A DNA stretch of 64,000 nt from Telluribacter humicola (GTDB lineage Bacteria > Bacteroidota > Bacteroidia > Cytophagales > Spirosomataceae), in NCBI RefSeq assembly GCF_017355935.1, contig NZ_JAFIQT010000001.1:992001-1056000 (forward strand). Direction: 5' to 3'. Made by a program: the position numbers and the translations under genes. The notes below the pieces were generated by a model. It was not told where the DNA came from. It saw nothing but the letters and a program-made list of their open reading frames with translations, and made no database searches. Below are positions 7,093 through 17,302 of the stretch, piece by piece (within the stretch, counting starts at the first letter, position 1; each line of letters begins with the position of its first letter).

Positions 7093-9504
7093 ATGATCAG
7101 AAACTACCTTAAAATCGCCTGGCGGAGTCTGCTGAAGCATCCTGCCACGACCAGTATTCACCTGCTGGGACTTACTATCGGGCTTACGACCTGCCTGCTG
7201 ATTCTGCTGTTTATTCAGAATGAGTGGAGTTATGACCAGCACCACCAGTTGGGAAGCCGTATTTATCGGGTCAACCAGATTCAGACCACTGGCGAAGAGG
7301 TAGATCGGTCGGGTACCACACCTTATCCCCTGGCACCGGCCATGCGTCTTGACTTTCCGGACTTGACTACTATTGCCCGCATTCATGCGGGCCGCGAAGT
7401 GGCGGTCATGATTTCGAAGGAGAAGATTCTGTTAGAAAAAAAGGTACTGTTCGCGGAGCCAGAACTCTTCGCTATGTTTGATTTTGAGTTGGTGCAAGGC
7501 AATAGCCGGGCTACGCTGAGCCAGCCCAACCAGGTCATACTCACAGAAAGTACCGCCCGAAAATATTTTGGAACCACATCGGCGATAGGCAAAACGTTTC
7601 GCCTGGACAACCGGGTGACCGTGCAGGTAACCGCCATCATGCGCGATATTCCTTCGCAGTCTAACCTGAATGCGGGTATGGTCGTGTCGTTTGCCACCAT
7701 GAAGGACTTTTTTAGCATGGATATTGACCAGTGGGGGCTGCGTTCGGGGGGTAGTGTATTTGTAATGCTGCCCGAGGGGAAGACACCCGGACAATACACA
7801 TCCCGGCTGGCTGCCGCGAGTCAAAAGTACTTTGGTGACCGCAAAGGGGAGAAGAACGAACTACTGCTTCAGCCGTTGCACGATATTCATCTAAATCCTG
7901 AAATTAGTGGTAATCGGTTTGCACAGCCAATTTCGCCTGTGTATATGTACGTTTTTGGTGCTGTAGGGCTGTTTGTGCTGCTGATTGCCTGCGTTAACTT
8001 CATCAATATGTCTACCGCCCGCGCCATGACCCGTGCCCGTGAAGTAGGAGTGCGTAAGGTAGTGGGGGCAACGCGAGGTCAGTTGGTGCGGCAGTTCCTG
8101 AGCGAAGCCTTTTGGCTGGCTGCTTTTTCAGCCCTGCTGGCCCTGCTTTTTAGTTACAGTTTGCTGCCGCACGTTAATGACTTCCTGCAAAAGCAGATTG
8201 CCTTCCGTTGGACGGAAGCCGTTGGGCTTTTGTCAGTTCTGGCTTTACTTACTACTATATCGGCAGGTATGTACCCTGCCTTTTTCCTGTCGCGTTTCAA
8301 GCCCATGCGGGTGCTTAAGTCAGTCGCCGAACCGGGCCGGGGTGGTCAGGGATGGCTACGCCAGGGCCTGGTTGTATTTCAGTTTACGATTTCGCTGGTG
8401 CTGGCGGTCGGGGTACTGATTGTCTACCGGCAGATGAATTACTTTCAGCAGAAAGACCTAGGCTTTAACCGCAACGCCATTGCCGTTGTAGGCATACCAC
8501 AAACGAACAACCTGGCACCAATTGCGCAGGAGTTGCGGCAGATTCCGGGCGTTGAAAACATCACGTTCGCTCTGGGAGCCCCTACGTCCGGTACCAATTT
8601 TGGAACGGATATGAGGCCTGATCCCGCTAATCAGGATAAAAAGATAAGTATTGCCCTTAAAATGGCTGACGCTGATTATCTGGACACCTACGGGCTCAAA
8701 CTGCTGGCTGGGCGCTTCTTTACCCATAGCGATACATTGGCTATTGCCAGTACAGTGCCGGAGGAGCAGCGGCGGTATGTGTTGGTGGTAAATGAAAATT
8801 CAGTAAAGGCGCTGGGGTTTTCACGGCCCGAGCAGGCACTTGGACATAAAATCGGGGTGGGTCTCAATGATATCGAAGCCGAAATCGTAGGAGTAGTGAA
8901 AGATTTTCATACCAGCTCCCTTCGTGATCCGATTCAGCCGATGGTCATGATAAACTTCCCCTACTTCTATCGGAGCATAGGCCTGAAGTTGCATACCAGT
9001 AACTACAAAAACACGATGGCGGCTGTAGAGAGCGTCTGGCGCAAATTCTATAAGGATGAATATTTCGACGCGGAGTTTCTGGACCAAAGCTTACAGGAGC
9101 AGTACGAAGAAGAAATGCGACAGTTTACGCTGCTCCGTATATTTGCCGGTCTGGCCCTGATCATCTGTTGCCTGGGCCTGTGGGGCCTGGCCGCCTTTGT
9201 TATTGAGCGGCGTACCAAGGAAATAGGCGTTCGTAAAGTACTGGGAGCTTCCGTAACAAGCCTTATTTCTATGCTCAACCAGGATTTCTTAAAACTGGTG
9301 CTGATAGCCATTGTCGTTGCGACACCCATTGCCTGGTATGCCATGGACCAGTGGCTGCAGAACTTCAACTACCGCATTGGCATAGAGTGGTGGATATTTG
9401 TGTTGGTTGGCGCGGCTGCCGTGGCCGTCTCCTTTTTGACGGTGAGTTTCCAAAGTATTAAAGCGGCTCTTATGAATCCGGTAAAGTCGCTGCGCTCGGA
9501 GTAG
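7093..9504 (+). CDS. Double-FtsX ABC permease, array member 2
   Basis: An 803-residue paralogue of member 1, starting 19 bases after it and so almost certainly cotranscribed. N-terminus MIRNYLKIAWRSLLKHP, TM1 near residues 20-40; first FtsX signature AREVGVRKVVGAT near 315 after the TM segment IACVNFINMSTARA; second signature TKEIGVRKVLGAS near 708; tail ALMNPVKSLRSE. The second periplasmic domain contains GAPTSGTNFGTDMRP and SIALKMADADYLDTYGLKL. This links it to members 5 (14854) and 15 (59974), which have related segments at the same place, rather than to its immediate neighbours. Confidence 0.93.
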   Translation: MIRNYLKIAWRSLLKHPATTSIHLLGLTIGLTTCLLILLFIQNEWSYDQHHQLGSRIYRVNQIQTTGEEVDRSGTTPYPLAPAMRLDFPDLTTIARIHAGREVAVMISKEKILLEKKVLFAEPELFAMFDFELVQGNSRATLSQPNQVILTESTARKYFGTTSAIGKTFRLDNRVTVQVTAIMRDIPSQSNLNAGMVVSFATMKDFFSMDIDQWGLRSGGSVFVMLPEGKTPGQYTSRLAAASQKYFGDRKGEKNELLLQPLHDIHLNPEISGNRFAQPISPVYMYVFGAVGLFVLLIACVNFINMSTARAMTRAREVGVRKVVGATRGQLVRQFLSEAFWLAAFSALLALLFSYSLLPHVNDFLQKQIAFRWTEAVGLLSVLALLTTISAGMYPAFFLSRFKPMRVLKSVAEPGRGGQGWLRQGLVVFQFTISLVLAVGVLIVYRQMNYFQQKDLGFNRNAIAVVGIPQTNNLAPIAQELRQIPGVENITFALGAPTSGTNFGTDMRPDPANQDKKISIALKMADADYLDTYGLKLLAGRFFTHSDTLAIASTVPEEQRRYVLVVNENSVKALGFSRPEQALGHKIGVGLNDIEAEIVGVVKDFHTSSLRDPIQPMVMINFPYFYRSIGLKLHTSNYKNTMAAVESVWRKFYKDEYFDAEFLDQSLQEQYEEEMRQFTLLRIFAGLALIICCLGLWGLAAFVIERRTKEIGVRKVLGASVTSLISMLNQDFLKLVLIAIVVATPIAWYAMDQWLQNFNYRIGIEWWIFVLVGAAAVAVSFLTVSFQSIKAALMNPVKSLRSE

Positions 9505-9563
9505 TTATGACCTAATGCAGACAGCGTTTGGATGCGTGGTCTGCGCTTAAAAACTTTACTATC

Positions 9564-11981
9564 ATGCTCAGGAACAACCTTAAAATTGCGGTACGGAACC
9601 TGCTTCGTAACAAGCCCTTCTTCTTAATCAACACGCTGGGACTGGCCATAGGGATCGCTTCCTGTCTGCTCATTTTGCAGTATGTTACATTCGAGCGGAG
9701 TTACGACTCTTTTCATCCTGATATCGACAATATCTACCGCATTGAGTTGGATAGCTACCAGAATGGCAAACTGGCGTTTCGGTCGGCGACGTCGTATCCG
9801 GCCATTGCTCCCACTCTGAAAAAGGACTTTCCGGAAGTAGTGGAAACGGCGCGGCTGTACGATGCCAACAGCGAGGTAGTTACCTATAATAATGTCAACT
9901 TCCGGGAAGACAACTTTTACTATGCCGACAATTCAGTATTTGATTTTTTTAAAATAGATTTCCTGAGTGGAGACCCTAAAAGCGCTCTAACAGAAAAAAA
10001 TACGGTGGTGCTGTCACAAACCGTGGCCAACCGGTACTTTGGCAAGGAGGATCCCCTTGGCAAAACTATTAAGCTGGGCCAGGAGCCGTACCTGGTAAAG
10101 GGGGTATTTGCGGACTATCCTAAAAACTCCCACCTTGAATTAGACCTGTTGTTTTCGTACCGTACCGAGCCGGATGCCCAAACCAGCTGGGGATGGTACG
10201 ACTTCTTTACCTACGTCAAACTCCGGCCGGGTACCAATGCGGAGCAGTTTCAGGCCAAGATCCTGAATCTGGTCAAGCAATATAATCCCGATCGGTTCAA
10301 AACACCCGGCAATCGCGATGAGCTTCTGCTGCAACCCGTCCGGGATATTCACCTGACCTCGCAACTCAATCAGGAAGCAGAGGCTAACGGAAACGGAAAA
10401 GCCGTGACGGTGCTATCCATTATTGCGCTGTTTATCCTGGTTATTGCCTGGATCAACTACATCAATCTGGCCACAGCCCGGTCCATGGATCGCGCCAAAG
10501 AGGTTGGAGTCCGGAAGGTAGTTGGAGCGGAGCGACCACAACTGATTCGTCAGTTTCTGCTGGAATCGTTTCTTCTGAATCTGCTGGCGGCGGTGCTGGC
10601 CGTGGTTATTGTCCTGGTTAGTGCACCTTATTTCAATCAGCTGACGGGGCGCCCCTTATCCCTGCGGCAATGGTTCCAGCACGATCTGTGGCTACCAGCC
10701 GTAGCCGTTTTTTTAGTGGGTACCTTCCTTGCAGGACTATATCCGGCTTTTCTTTTGTCAGGTTTTCAGCCGATTGCGGTGCTGAAAGGAAACGGCACCG
10801 TGCCCATCCGCCGGTTATCCTGGCTCAGAAGCCTGGTGGGGGGAGCATCGTTACGGCAGAGCCTGATCGTTTTTCAGTTCGCCGCGTCGGTCATTCTTAT
10901 CATAGGTACCCTCACCGTCTATCGGCAACTGCAGTACATGCAGGAGCAGGATCTGGGTTTCCAGATAGAACAGAAACTGATTGTGCGCGGGGCTGGTATT
11001 CGCGACTCTACCTATGAAGCCCGGGCTAATGCCTTCAAGCAGGAACTGATGCGTACCAACGTGGTGCAAAAAGCCACCGGTTCGGCCTATGTGCCGGGGA
11101 TCGAGATTCTGTGGACCAACGGCGCCCGGCGGCTGGATCTGCCCGACGCGCCCGGCAATATTTTCTATTTCACTTCCTACGACTATGATTTTGTTGAAGC
11201 CTACGGAATTGAAATGGCAGCTGGCCGGAATTTCTCCCGGGCGTTTGGGGAAGACCGCAAGGGCGTATTGCTGAACGAAACCGCTGTGAAACTATTGGAT
11301 TTCAATAGCCCCGAGGAGGCGTTGGGTAAGAAAATCCGGACTTGGGATACCCTCACGGTGGTAGGTGTAGTGAAGGACTACCACCAGCAGGGGCTGCAAA
11401 AAGGTCATTCGCCCATGATGATACGGCTCCTGCCTGACAATGCCAGCTACTTTTCGTTACAATTGAATTCGTACGATAAGCTGGAACAGCAACTGGCGGA
11501 AATTAAAGCTGTCTACGCGCAATTTTTCCCTGGCAATCCCTTTGATTATTTTTTTCTGGATTCTTTTTTCAACGAGCAGTACAAAGCGGAGCAACAATTT
11601 GGGCGCGTATGTACGCTTTTCGCCTGTCTGGCTATCTTTATTGCCTGCTTGGGGCTGTTTGCGCTGACTACGTTCATGGCCAAACAACGCACCAAGGAAA
11701 TTGGCATCCGGAAGGTACTGGGAGCCAGCGTTCCCAGTCTGGTAGAACTGCTCTCTCGTGACTTCCTGAAGCTGGTGCTCATTGCCATCATCATAGCCTC
11801 ACCCATTGCCTGGTATGGCATGAACAACTGGCTGCACGACTTTGCCTACCACATAGGGGTTCCCTGGTGGAGCTTTATTCTGGCGGGTACCACAGCTATA
11901 GGCATTGCCCTGCTGACGGTAAGTTTTCAAAGTATTAAAGCGGCCCTGATGAATCCGGTAAAGTCGCTACGCTCGGAGTAG
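9564..11981 (+). CDS. Double-FtsX ABC permease, array member 3
   Basis: An 805-residue permease. I use ATG 9564 (MLRNNLKIAVRNLLRNKPFF) because it aligns with the MI(K/Q)NYFKIA start of every paralogue; the in-frame ATG at 9528 would add 12 unmatched residues. The first FtsX signature AKEVGVRKVVGAE is near residue 311 and is preceded by VIAWINYINLATA, with Trp where most paralogues have Cys. The second signature TKEIGIRKVLGAS is near 710 and the tail is ALMNPVKSLRSE. The Trp variant and a Tyr-rich FDYFFLDSFFNEQY segment group it with members 10 and 14. It follows member 2 by 59 bases and ends just before an AT-rich intergenic repeat. Confidence 0.93.
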   Translation: MLRNNLKIAVRNLLRNKPFFLINTLGLAIGIASCLLILQYVTFERSYDSFHPDIDNIYRIELDSYQNGKLAFRSATSYPAIAPTLKKDFPEVVETARLYDANSEVVTYNNVNFREDNFYYADNSVFDFFKIDFLSGDPKSALTEKNTVVLSQTVANRYFGKEDPLGKTIKLGQEPYLVKGVFADYPKNSHLELDLLFSYRTEPDAQTSWGWYDFFTYVKLRPGTNAEQFQAKILNLVKQYNPDRFKTPGNRDELLLQPVRDIHLTSQLNQEAEANGNGKAVTVLSIIALFILVIAWINYINLATARSMDRAKEVGVRKVVGAERPQLIRQFLLESFLLNLLAAVLAVVIVLVSAPYFNQLTGRPLSLRQWFQHDLWLPAVAVFLVGTFLAGLYPAFLLSGFQPIAVLKGNGTVPIRRLSWLRSLVGGASLRQSLIVFQFAASVILIIGTLTVYRQLQYMQEQDLGFQIEQKLIVRGAGIRDSTYEARANAFKQELMRTNVVQKATGSAYVPGIEILWTNGARRLDLPDAPGNIFYFTSYDYDFVEAYGIEMAAGRNFSRAFGEDRKGVLLNETAVKLLDFNSPEEALGKKIRTWDTLTVVGVVKDYHQQGLQKGHSPMMIRLLPDNASYFSLQLNSYDKLEQQLAEIKAVYAQFFPGNPFDYFFLDSFFNEQYKAEQQFGRVCTLFACLAIFIACLGLFALTTFMAKQRTKEIGIRKVLGASVPSLVELLSRDFLKLVLIAIIIASPIAWYGMNNWLHDFAYHIGVPWWSFILAGTTAIGIALLTVSFQSIKAALMNPVKSLRSE

Positions 11982-12022
11982 TGTATAATGTAGAATTGAG
12001 AATGTATAATGATACATTAATG
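11982..12022. repeat. AT-rich TATAATG/GAAT intergenic repeat
   Basis: It begins directly after the member 3 stop codon and consists of GTATAATGTAGAATTGAGAA followed by another TGTATAATG copy. The same word family follows the stops at 14479, 27234, 32451, 35030, 37526 and 40013. Confidence 0.6.
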
Positions 12023-12066
12023 CTTATTGTAAAGATGTAACATTTTGCGTCTTGAAAAGCCTTTAA

Positions 12067-12118
12067 GAGCTAACAGCTAATACCGCGCAGCGGACCGTCT
12101 AACAGCTAACCATCTAAA
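12067..12118 (+). repeat. CTAAYAGCTAA leader repeat
   Basis: Degenerate copies of AGCTAACAGCTAATACC surround CGCGCAGCGGACCG, ending just before the AGCCATG start of member 4. The central part (TACCGCGCAGCGGACCG) recurs in similar form at about 29978-29996. Comparable CTAA-rich leaders precede members 9, 11, 13 and nqrE. Confidence 0.5.
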
Positions 12119-12124
12119 ACAGCC

Positions 12125-14479
12125 ATGTTCAGAAACTACTTTAAAATAACCTTTAGAAGCCTTTGGAAGAATAAAGGTTATACAACCCTGAACATCGTTG
12201 GGTTAGCACTGGGTATGGCCTGTAGTGTTCTGGCGGCCCTTTGGGCGTATGATGAATTGACCTACGACCAGTTTAACGAAAACTACGGGTCAATTTATCA
12301 GGTGAACCGAAGCTCTGACCGGGACGGAAAGATATTTGTAAGTCAGAATACACCCTATTCGCTGGCAACCGCTTTAAAGCAAACTTATCCTGATATTAAA
12401 CACGCCACCCGGGTAGATCGGGATGATGCCCGGCTACTGACTGCGGGCGAGACGAAGGTGTACCGGGAGGTGATTTTTGCTGATCCGGACCTGCTAACGA
12501 TGTTCTCGTTTCCTTTGGCCGAAGGCTCAGTCGCCACAGCCTTGTCGGACCCGAGATCCATTGTACTGAGTCAGAAAACGGCTACGGCCTTATTTGGGAC
12601 AAAAAATGCGGTGGGACAAATAATCCGGTTCAATAACGAAGTGGATGTGAAAGTAACGGGTGTCCTGGCCGATATACCTGACAACTCAACTTTCAAATTT
12701 GACTGCCTGCTGCCGTATAGCCTCAAAGCTGCTATGGACCCGTGGTTTTTGACGCTGGAAGATGACTGGGACAATAATGTAGTCAGAACCTTCATCCAAC
12801 TGGCTCCCAATGTCACGGCGGCACAAACTTCTGCAAAGATTGAACGCTTCCTGACTACCAAGGACGAATCGGTCAAGCAGCCCCTGCTGCTGCATGCCAT
12901 GTCCGACTGGCGCTTACGTAATACGTTTGAAAACGGAAAAGTAGCGGGCGGATTGATTGAGTACGTCTGGATATTCATGTGGGTAGCCGGGTTCGTGTTG
13001 CTCATTGCCTGCATCAATTTTATGAATCTATCTACGGCCAGGTCCGAAAAACGCGCCAAAGAAGTGGGTATCCGGAAGGCGATTGGTTCGTCGCGTGGCC
13101 GCTTGATTCTGCACTTTCTGGGCGAGTCAAACTGGCTGGCATTTTTCGCTTTTGTACTGGCTGTGATGCTGGTGAGTTTACTACTTCCGTGGTTTAATGA
13201 GCTTACGGATAAGAGCATCCAGATTCCTTATACCAATCCGGTGTACTGGCTCATCGGACTGGGTATTACCCTGATTACCGGTATGGCGGCTGGTTTTTAT
13301 CCGGCTTTCTACCTGTCGTCTTTCCAGCCGGTTCGGGTCCTGAAAAGCGCCGTCCGGATCGGTAAGAATGCCAGTATTCCCCGCAATGTACTGGTTGGGT
13401 TGCAGTTCACTATTTCAATCCTGCTCATCATCAGTGTGCTGGTGGTCAGTAAGCAGCTGGATTTCGTTAAAGACCGTTCGGTGGGCTATGACCGCAATAA
13501 TCTCATCATGGCTGACTTTACGGATGCTCTCAAACAAAATGAAGAGGTACTACGCAGCGAACTACTGAATTCGGGCTATGTCAGTGCTGTGTCGGGTACC
13601 CAGGCTCCCATGACCGAAATCAGGAACACGAACGGGGTACGCTATGGCGACGATAAAAATACTTCCCTCGTAACCGTAAGCTCCGACTATGACTACCTGA
13701 AGACCTTCGGCATCCGTCTGAAAGCGGGACGCGATTTCTCCCGCGAGTTCGCGACCGACAGTGCGGCCGTGTTGCTGAATGAGTCGGCTGTAAAGGTAAT
13801 GAACCTGACAGATCCTATAAACGAGCAAATTGAGTTCGGGGGAAAGACCTACCATGTTATCGGGGTTATTGAAGATGTACTAATGGACTCGCCCTACGAG
13901 AATGTACGGCCGACGGGCGTATTCTTCAAAGAAGATAGTAGAAACATCATCAACATCCGGTTCCGGGAAGGGGTAAAAGTCAACGAAGCTCTGGCAAGTA
14001 CCAAGAAGATATTTGAGGACCTGGCTCCGGCTTATCCGTTCGGCTACACCTTTGTGGATGAAGAGTATGCTAAGAAATTTGCCAGCGAAGAGCGCATTGG
14101 AAATCTCATCAGCGCCTTCGCCCTGCTAACTATTTTTATCTCCTGCCTCGGCTTGTTTGGGCTAGCCGCTTACACGGCCGAGCGTCGCACCAAGGAAATA
14201 GGTGTGCGCAAGGTATTGGGGGCTAGCCTGTCCAGTATAGTTATAATGCTTTCCAGAGAGTACGTGTACCTGATTGGTATAGCGTCCGTGGTTGCTTCGC
14301 CCATAGCCTGGTACTTTTTGCAGGGCTGGCTTCAGAACTACACCTACCGCATTGACATACCCTGGTGGATATTCCTGGCATCCGGCCTGCTAGCCGTAAC
14401 CATTGCGTTGCTGACGGTAAGCTTCCAGAGTATCAAAGCCGCCCTGATGAATCCGGTAAAGAGCCTGAGAAGTGAGTAG
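12125..14479 (+). CDS. Double-FtsX ABC permease, array member 4
   Basis: At 784 residues this is the shortest full-length member, with a trimmed second periplasmic domain. N-terminus MFRNYFKITFRSLWKNKGY; TM1 near residues 20-42; first signature AKEVGIRKAIGSS near 311 after IACINFMNLSTARS; second signature TKEIGVRKVLGAS near 689; tail ALMNPVKSLRSE. The last helix pair starts SREYVYLIGIASVVASP, whereas most members read (S/K)(R/K)DFLKLVLIAIV. It follows member 3 by 143 bases containing two repeat types, so it may share the transcript. The 374 bases after it hold an inverted-repeat element. Confidence 0.93.
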   Translation: MFRNYFKITFRSLWKNKGYTTLNIVGLALGMACSVLAALWAYDELTYDQFNENYGSIYQVNRSSDRDGKIFVSQNTPYSLATALKQTYPDIKHATRVDRDDARLLTAGETKVYREVIFADPDLLTMFSFPLAEGSVATALSDPRSIVLSQKTATALFGTKNAVGQIIRFNNEVDVKVTGVLADIPDNSTFKFDCLLPYSLKAAMDPWFLTLEDDWDNNVVRTFIQLAPNVTAAQTSAKIERFLTTKDESVKQPLLLHAMSDWRLRNTFENGKVAGGLIEYVWIFMWVAGFVLLIACINFMNLSTARSEKRAKEVGIRKAIGSSRGRLILHFLGESNWLAFFAFVLAVMLVSLLLPWFNELTDKSIQIPYTNPVYWLIGLGITLITGMAAGFYPAFYLSSFQPVRVLKSAVRIGKNASIPRNVLVGLQFTISILLIISVLVVSKQLDFVKDRSVGYDRNNLIMADFTDALKQNEEVLRSELLNSGYVSAVSGTQAPMTEIRNTNGVRYGDDKNTSLVTVSSDYDYLKTFGIRLKAGRDFSREFATDSAAVLLNESAVKVMNLTDPINEQIEFGGKTYHVIGVIEDVLMDSPYENVRPTGVFFKEDSRNIINIRFREGVKVNEALASTKKIFEDLAPAYPFGYTFVDEEYAKKFASEERIGNLISAFALLTIFISCLGLFGLAAYTAERRTKEIGVRKVLGASLSSIVIMLSREYVYLIGIASVVASPIAWYFLQGWLQNYTYRIDIPWWIFLASGLLAVTIALLTVSFQSIKAALMNPVKSLRSE

Positions 14480-14853
14480 AGTATAATGTATAATGAAGAA
14501 TTGATAATCAGAAGTGTACAAAGGAATTGATTTTGGTTTTAAAAGCGGCCCCAGAGGGGCCAAACCTTAGTAGATAATTAGCGAATTAGAGAGATTTGAG
14601 CCCCATAGGGGTGACACCTATCACTAAATGTGCCGCTCCGCAGCGGCGGCCGCCTACAGAGCTTAATTTCCGCTTTTAACGCTTTTTCTACTAAGATACC
14701 GCCCCGCCGGGGCCACCGTGGCAGCGGCTGAAATAAAATTTTTTCGTACACTACTAATTAGTATTGAGGGAAGGAATATCGAAGAGCTATAACTTAATCC
14801 CTTGCGTCAATGATGACCTATAAAAAGCTACCAGCTAACTACCTAAAACAGCC
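14480..14853. other. Intergenic region with an inverted-repeat (REP/MITE-like) element
   Basis: No gene is visible. An AT-rich repeat at 14481-14510 comes first. A GC-rich element then starts with GCGGCCCCAGAGGGGCC and ...CCTTAGTAG (14545-14573). It ends with a partly complementary copy, CTACTAAGATACCGCCCC...GGGGCC (14688-14715). Inside are AGCCCCATAGGGGTGACACC and the hairpin GCCGCTCCGCAGCGGC. The final part before member 5 is CTA-rich leader sequence. Confidence 0.6.
14545..14715. repeat. REP/MITE-like element bounded by inverted repeats
   Basis: The left end (14545-14573) and the reverse complement of the right end (14688-14715) share GGCCCC-N4-GGGGC and CTTAGTAG. The left half, including AGCCCCAyAGGGGyG-ACACC, recurs as a half-element at 29845-29920. 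No open reading frame lies inside, so it is a passive repeat. Confidence 0.6.
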
Positions 14854-17286
14854 ATGATCAAAAACTACTTCAAAATCGCCCTCAGAAATTTATCTCGTCA
14901 CCGGGGATTTACGATCCTCAATGTACTGGGCCTAAGTGTAGGCGTGGCGGCCTCGCTGCTGCTATTCATGGTAGTTCGCTACGAACTGAGCTTTGACAAA
15001 TTCCATACCGACCACGAACGAATCTATCGGGTAATCAGAAAGCAGGTGTACCCGAGTGGGCAGGAAGATCTTTCACCGGGAAATCCGCTGCCGGCTATAG
15101 CCGCCCTAAAAGAGGACATACCGCAGTTTGAAAAAGTGGTACCCGTGTTTGGTACCTTCGATCCGCAGGTGACCGTACTGGGCAGCGATCCCAACTCCGC
15201 GGATGTCAGCACCAAGTACCTCGAAGAGGACGAGGGCCTGCTGGTTGGGCCGGAGTTCTTTGAGCTATTTAACTACCAGTGGCTGGTGGGTAGCCCACAG
15301 GTACTTGCCCAGCCCAACGTGGTTGTACTTTCGCGGAAGTACGCCGAGAAGTACTTCAAGGATTACCAAAAGGCGGTGGGACAGTACCTCAAGATCAACA
15401 ACATAACTACCATGCGGGTAGGAGGGGTACTGGAAGATGCTCCAGTCACGACGGACTTTCCGCTCAACCTGGTACTCTCGTACGAATCCAAGCGGGCCCG
15501 GCCGGATCTGTTTGGATTCGGGCAGTTTGATAGCTGGGGAAGTACCAGCAGCAACGATCAGATATTTGTGCGCTTACCCGAAAAGGTCACAGTAGCCACC
15601 GCGAATACCCTACTTGAAAAATTCTCACGCAAGCACTACGATAAGCGGAAGGAGAACGATATCAAAACCCACCTGCTGAGTCCGCTGGCGGATGTACACC
15701 ACGACGAGCGCCTTGATAATTATAAGGGTAAGGTGGTGCCCCTGCAGCGCATCCAGAATATAGCCATTGTAGGAGCATTGCTACTGCTGATGGCCTGCAT
15801 CAACTTCATCAACATCTACTCCGCGCTGGCCTCCAAACGTGCCAAAGAAGTAGGCGTACGTAAAGTACTGGGAAGCCAGAAAAACCAGCTGGTCGCGCAG
15901 TTTCTGACAGAGACCTTCCTGGTGGTAGCCTTCTCAATGCTTGTAGGAATTATGGTCGCTTACATGGCTTTGCCGCTCCTGGAAAAAATATTCAGTGTTC
16001 CGGCTGATGCTGCTCTCTACTTTACCCCTGAGCTTGCCATGTACCTGGTAGGATTTTTAATAGTCATAACCTTGCTTTCCGGCGTATATCCATCCCTGAT
16101 TCTTTCCTCGTTTTCACCTCTCGACATTTTTCGGAAGCAGATTTCCAAAAGCTGGATGGGCGGACTTTCGGTCCGCCAGAGCCTGATTGTATTTCAGTTT
16201 GCCACGGCTCTGGTGCTGATCATAGGCACCGTGATCAACCTGCGGCAAATGGAGTACCTCAGTAAGCTGGACCTGGGCTTTGTAAAGGAAGGGGTGTACA
16301 ATTTTGCGATGGATACCGAGTACCGCCAGCGGTATCAGTCGTTGCGTAACGAAGTACTGCAGATATCGGGTGTCAGCTCCGTGTCCTTTTCGTCCGATCA
16401 GCCCTCCTCGGGGAATAACTGGCAGAGTAATTTTGCCTTCACAAAAACATCGGAGGACGAGGACTTTAGTATTTCCATGAAAATGGCCGACGGTGAGTAC
16501 TTTGCTACCTACGGTCTGAAGTTCCTGGCGGGTGGTCCCTACGCGGCCAACGATACTCTTACGAAGTATGTAGTCAACGAAACCCTTCTCAAAAAGCTGG
16601 GTATCAAAGATCCCGCATCCGTTATTGGCAAGGAGATGCGGGTAGGTGGAGGGAAACCGGCCCCTATTGTGGGCGTGGTGAAGAATTTTCATACCAGTTC
16701 GGCCAAAGAAGACATCGATCCTATCGTCATTACTACGAATGAACAATTCTACTGGGCAGGAGGGGTCAAGATCCAGTCGCAAAATCTGGCCCAAACGGTA
16801 GAAAAGGTAAAAGCAGTCTATGAGAAAGTTTTTCCGGAAGTACCCTTCAATGGTACTTTTTACGAAGAGAGCATTGAAAACTACTACCGGGCCGAAAAGC
16901 AGATGGGACTGCTGTACCGCACCTTTGCGGGACTTACCGTATTCATAGCCTGCCTGGGCCTGTTCGGGCTAGCCGCTTTTACCGCCGAGCAACGTACCAA
17001 GGAAATCGGGGTTCGCAAGGTACTGGGTGCCTCGGTCCCCAGCCTGGTGACGCTACTATCCAATAATTTTCTGAAACTGGTTGTCATCGCCATTGTCATT
17101 GCCACGCCCGTAGCCTGGTACCTGATGCAGGCCTGGATGGAAGACTTCAAGTACCAGGTAGGTATCGAGTGGTGGGTGTTCGTGCTGGCCGCCCTGCTGG
17201 CTCTGACGGTAGCCTTCCTGACGGTCAGTTTTCAGGCTGTTAAGGCTGCCTTGGTCAATCCGGTGAAGTCACTGAAAACGGAGTAA
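14854..17286 (+). CDS. Double-FtsX ABC permease, array member 5
   Basis: An 810-residue permease closing the first run. N-terminus MIKNYFKIALRNLSRHRGF; TM1 at about 20-42; first signature AKEVGVRKVLGSQ near 330 after MACINFINIYSALAS; second signature TKEIGVRKVLGAS near 715; tail VKAALVNPVKSLKTE, with Val replacing the usual Met. The N-terminal periplasmic domain carries an insertion around PQVTVLGSDPNSADVSTKYL. The second-domain segment QPSSGNNWQSNF...SISMKMADGEYFATYGLKFL resembles member 2. It converges with the TPR lipoprotein gene, with only 16 bases between the stop codons. Confidence 0.93.
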   Translation: MIKNYFKIALRNLSRHRGFTILNVLGLSVGVAASLLLFMVVRYELSFDKFHTDHERIYRVIRKQVYPSGQEDLSPGNPLPAIAALKEDIPQFEKVVPVFGTFDPQVTVLGSDPNSADVSTKYLEEDEGLLVGPEFFELFNYQWLVGSPQVLAQPNVVVLSRKYAEKYFKDYQKAVGQYLKINNITTMRVGGVLEDAPVTTDFPLNLVLSYESKRARPDLFGFGQFDSWGSTSSNDQIFVRLPEKVTVATANTLLEKFSRKHYDKRKENDIKTHLLSPLADVHHDERLDNYKGKVVPLQRIQNIAIVGALLLLMACINFINIYSALASKRAKEVGVRKVLGSQKNQLVAQFLTETFLVVAFSMLVGIMVAYMALPLLEKIFSVPADAALYFTPELAMYLVGFLIVITLLSGVYPSLILSSFSPLDIFRKQISKSWMGGLSVRQSLIVFQFATALVLIIGTVINLRQMEYLSKLDLGFVKEGVYNFAMDTEYRQRYQSLRNEVLQISGVSSVSFSSDQPSSGNNWQSNFAFTKTSEDEDFSISMKMADGEYFATYGLKFLAGGPYAANDTLTKYVVNETLLKKLGIKDPASVIGKEMRVGGGKPAPIVGVVKNFHTSSAKEDIDPIVITTNEQFYWAGGVKIQSQNLAQTVEKVKAVYEKVFPEVPFNGTFYEESIENYYRAEKQMGLLYRTFAGLTVFIACLGLFGLAAFTAEQRTKEIGVRKVLGASVPSLVTLLSNNFLKLVVIAIVIATPVAWYLMQAWMEDFKYQVGIEWWVFVLAALLALTVAFLTVSFQAVKAALVNPVKSLKTE

Positions 17287-17302
17287 GTAAAACCGCCTGC
17301 CG

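Noticed and set aside
12571-13218. 215-codon minus-strand frame inside permease member 4
   Set aside because: Antisense of strongly conserved FtsX signature codons; similar shadows occur opposite every permease at the same place.
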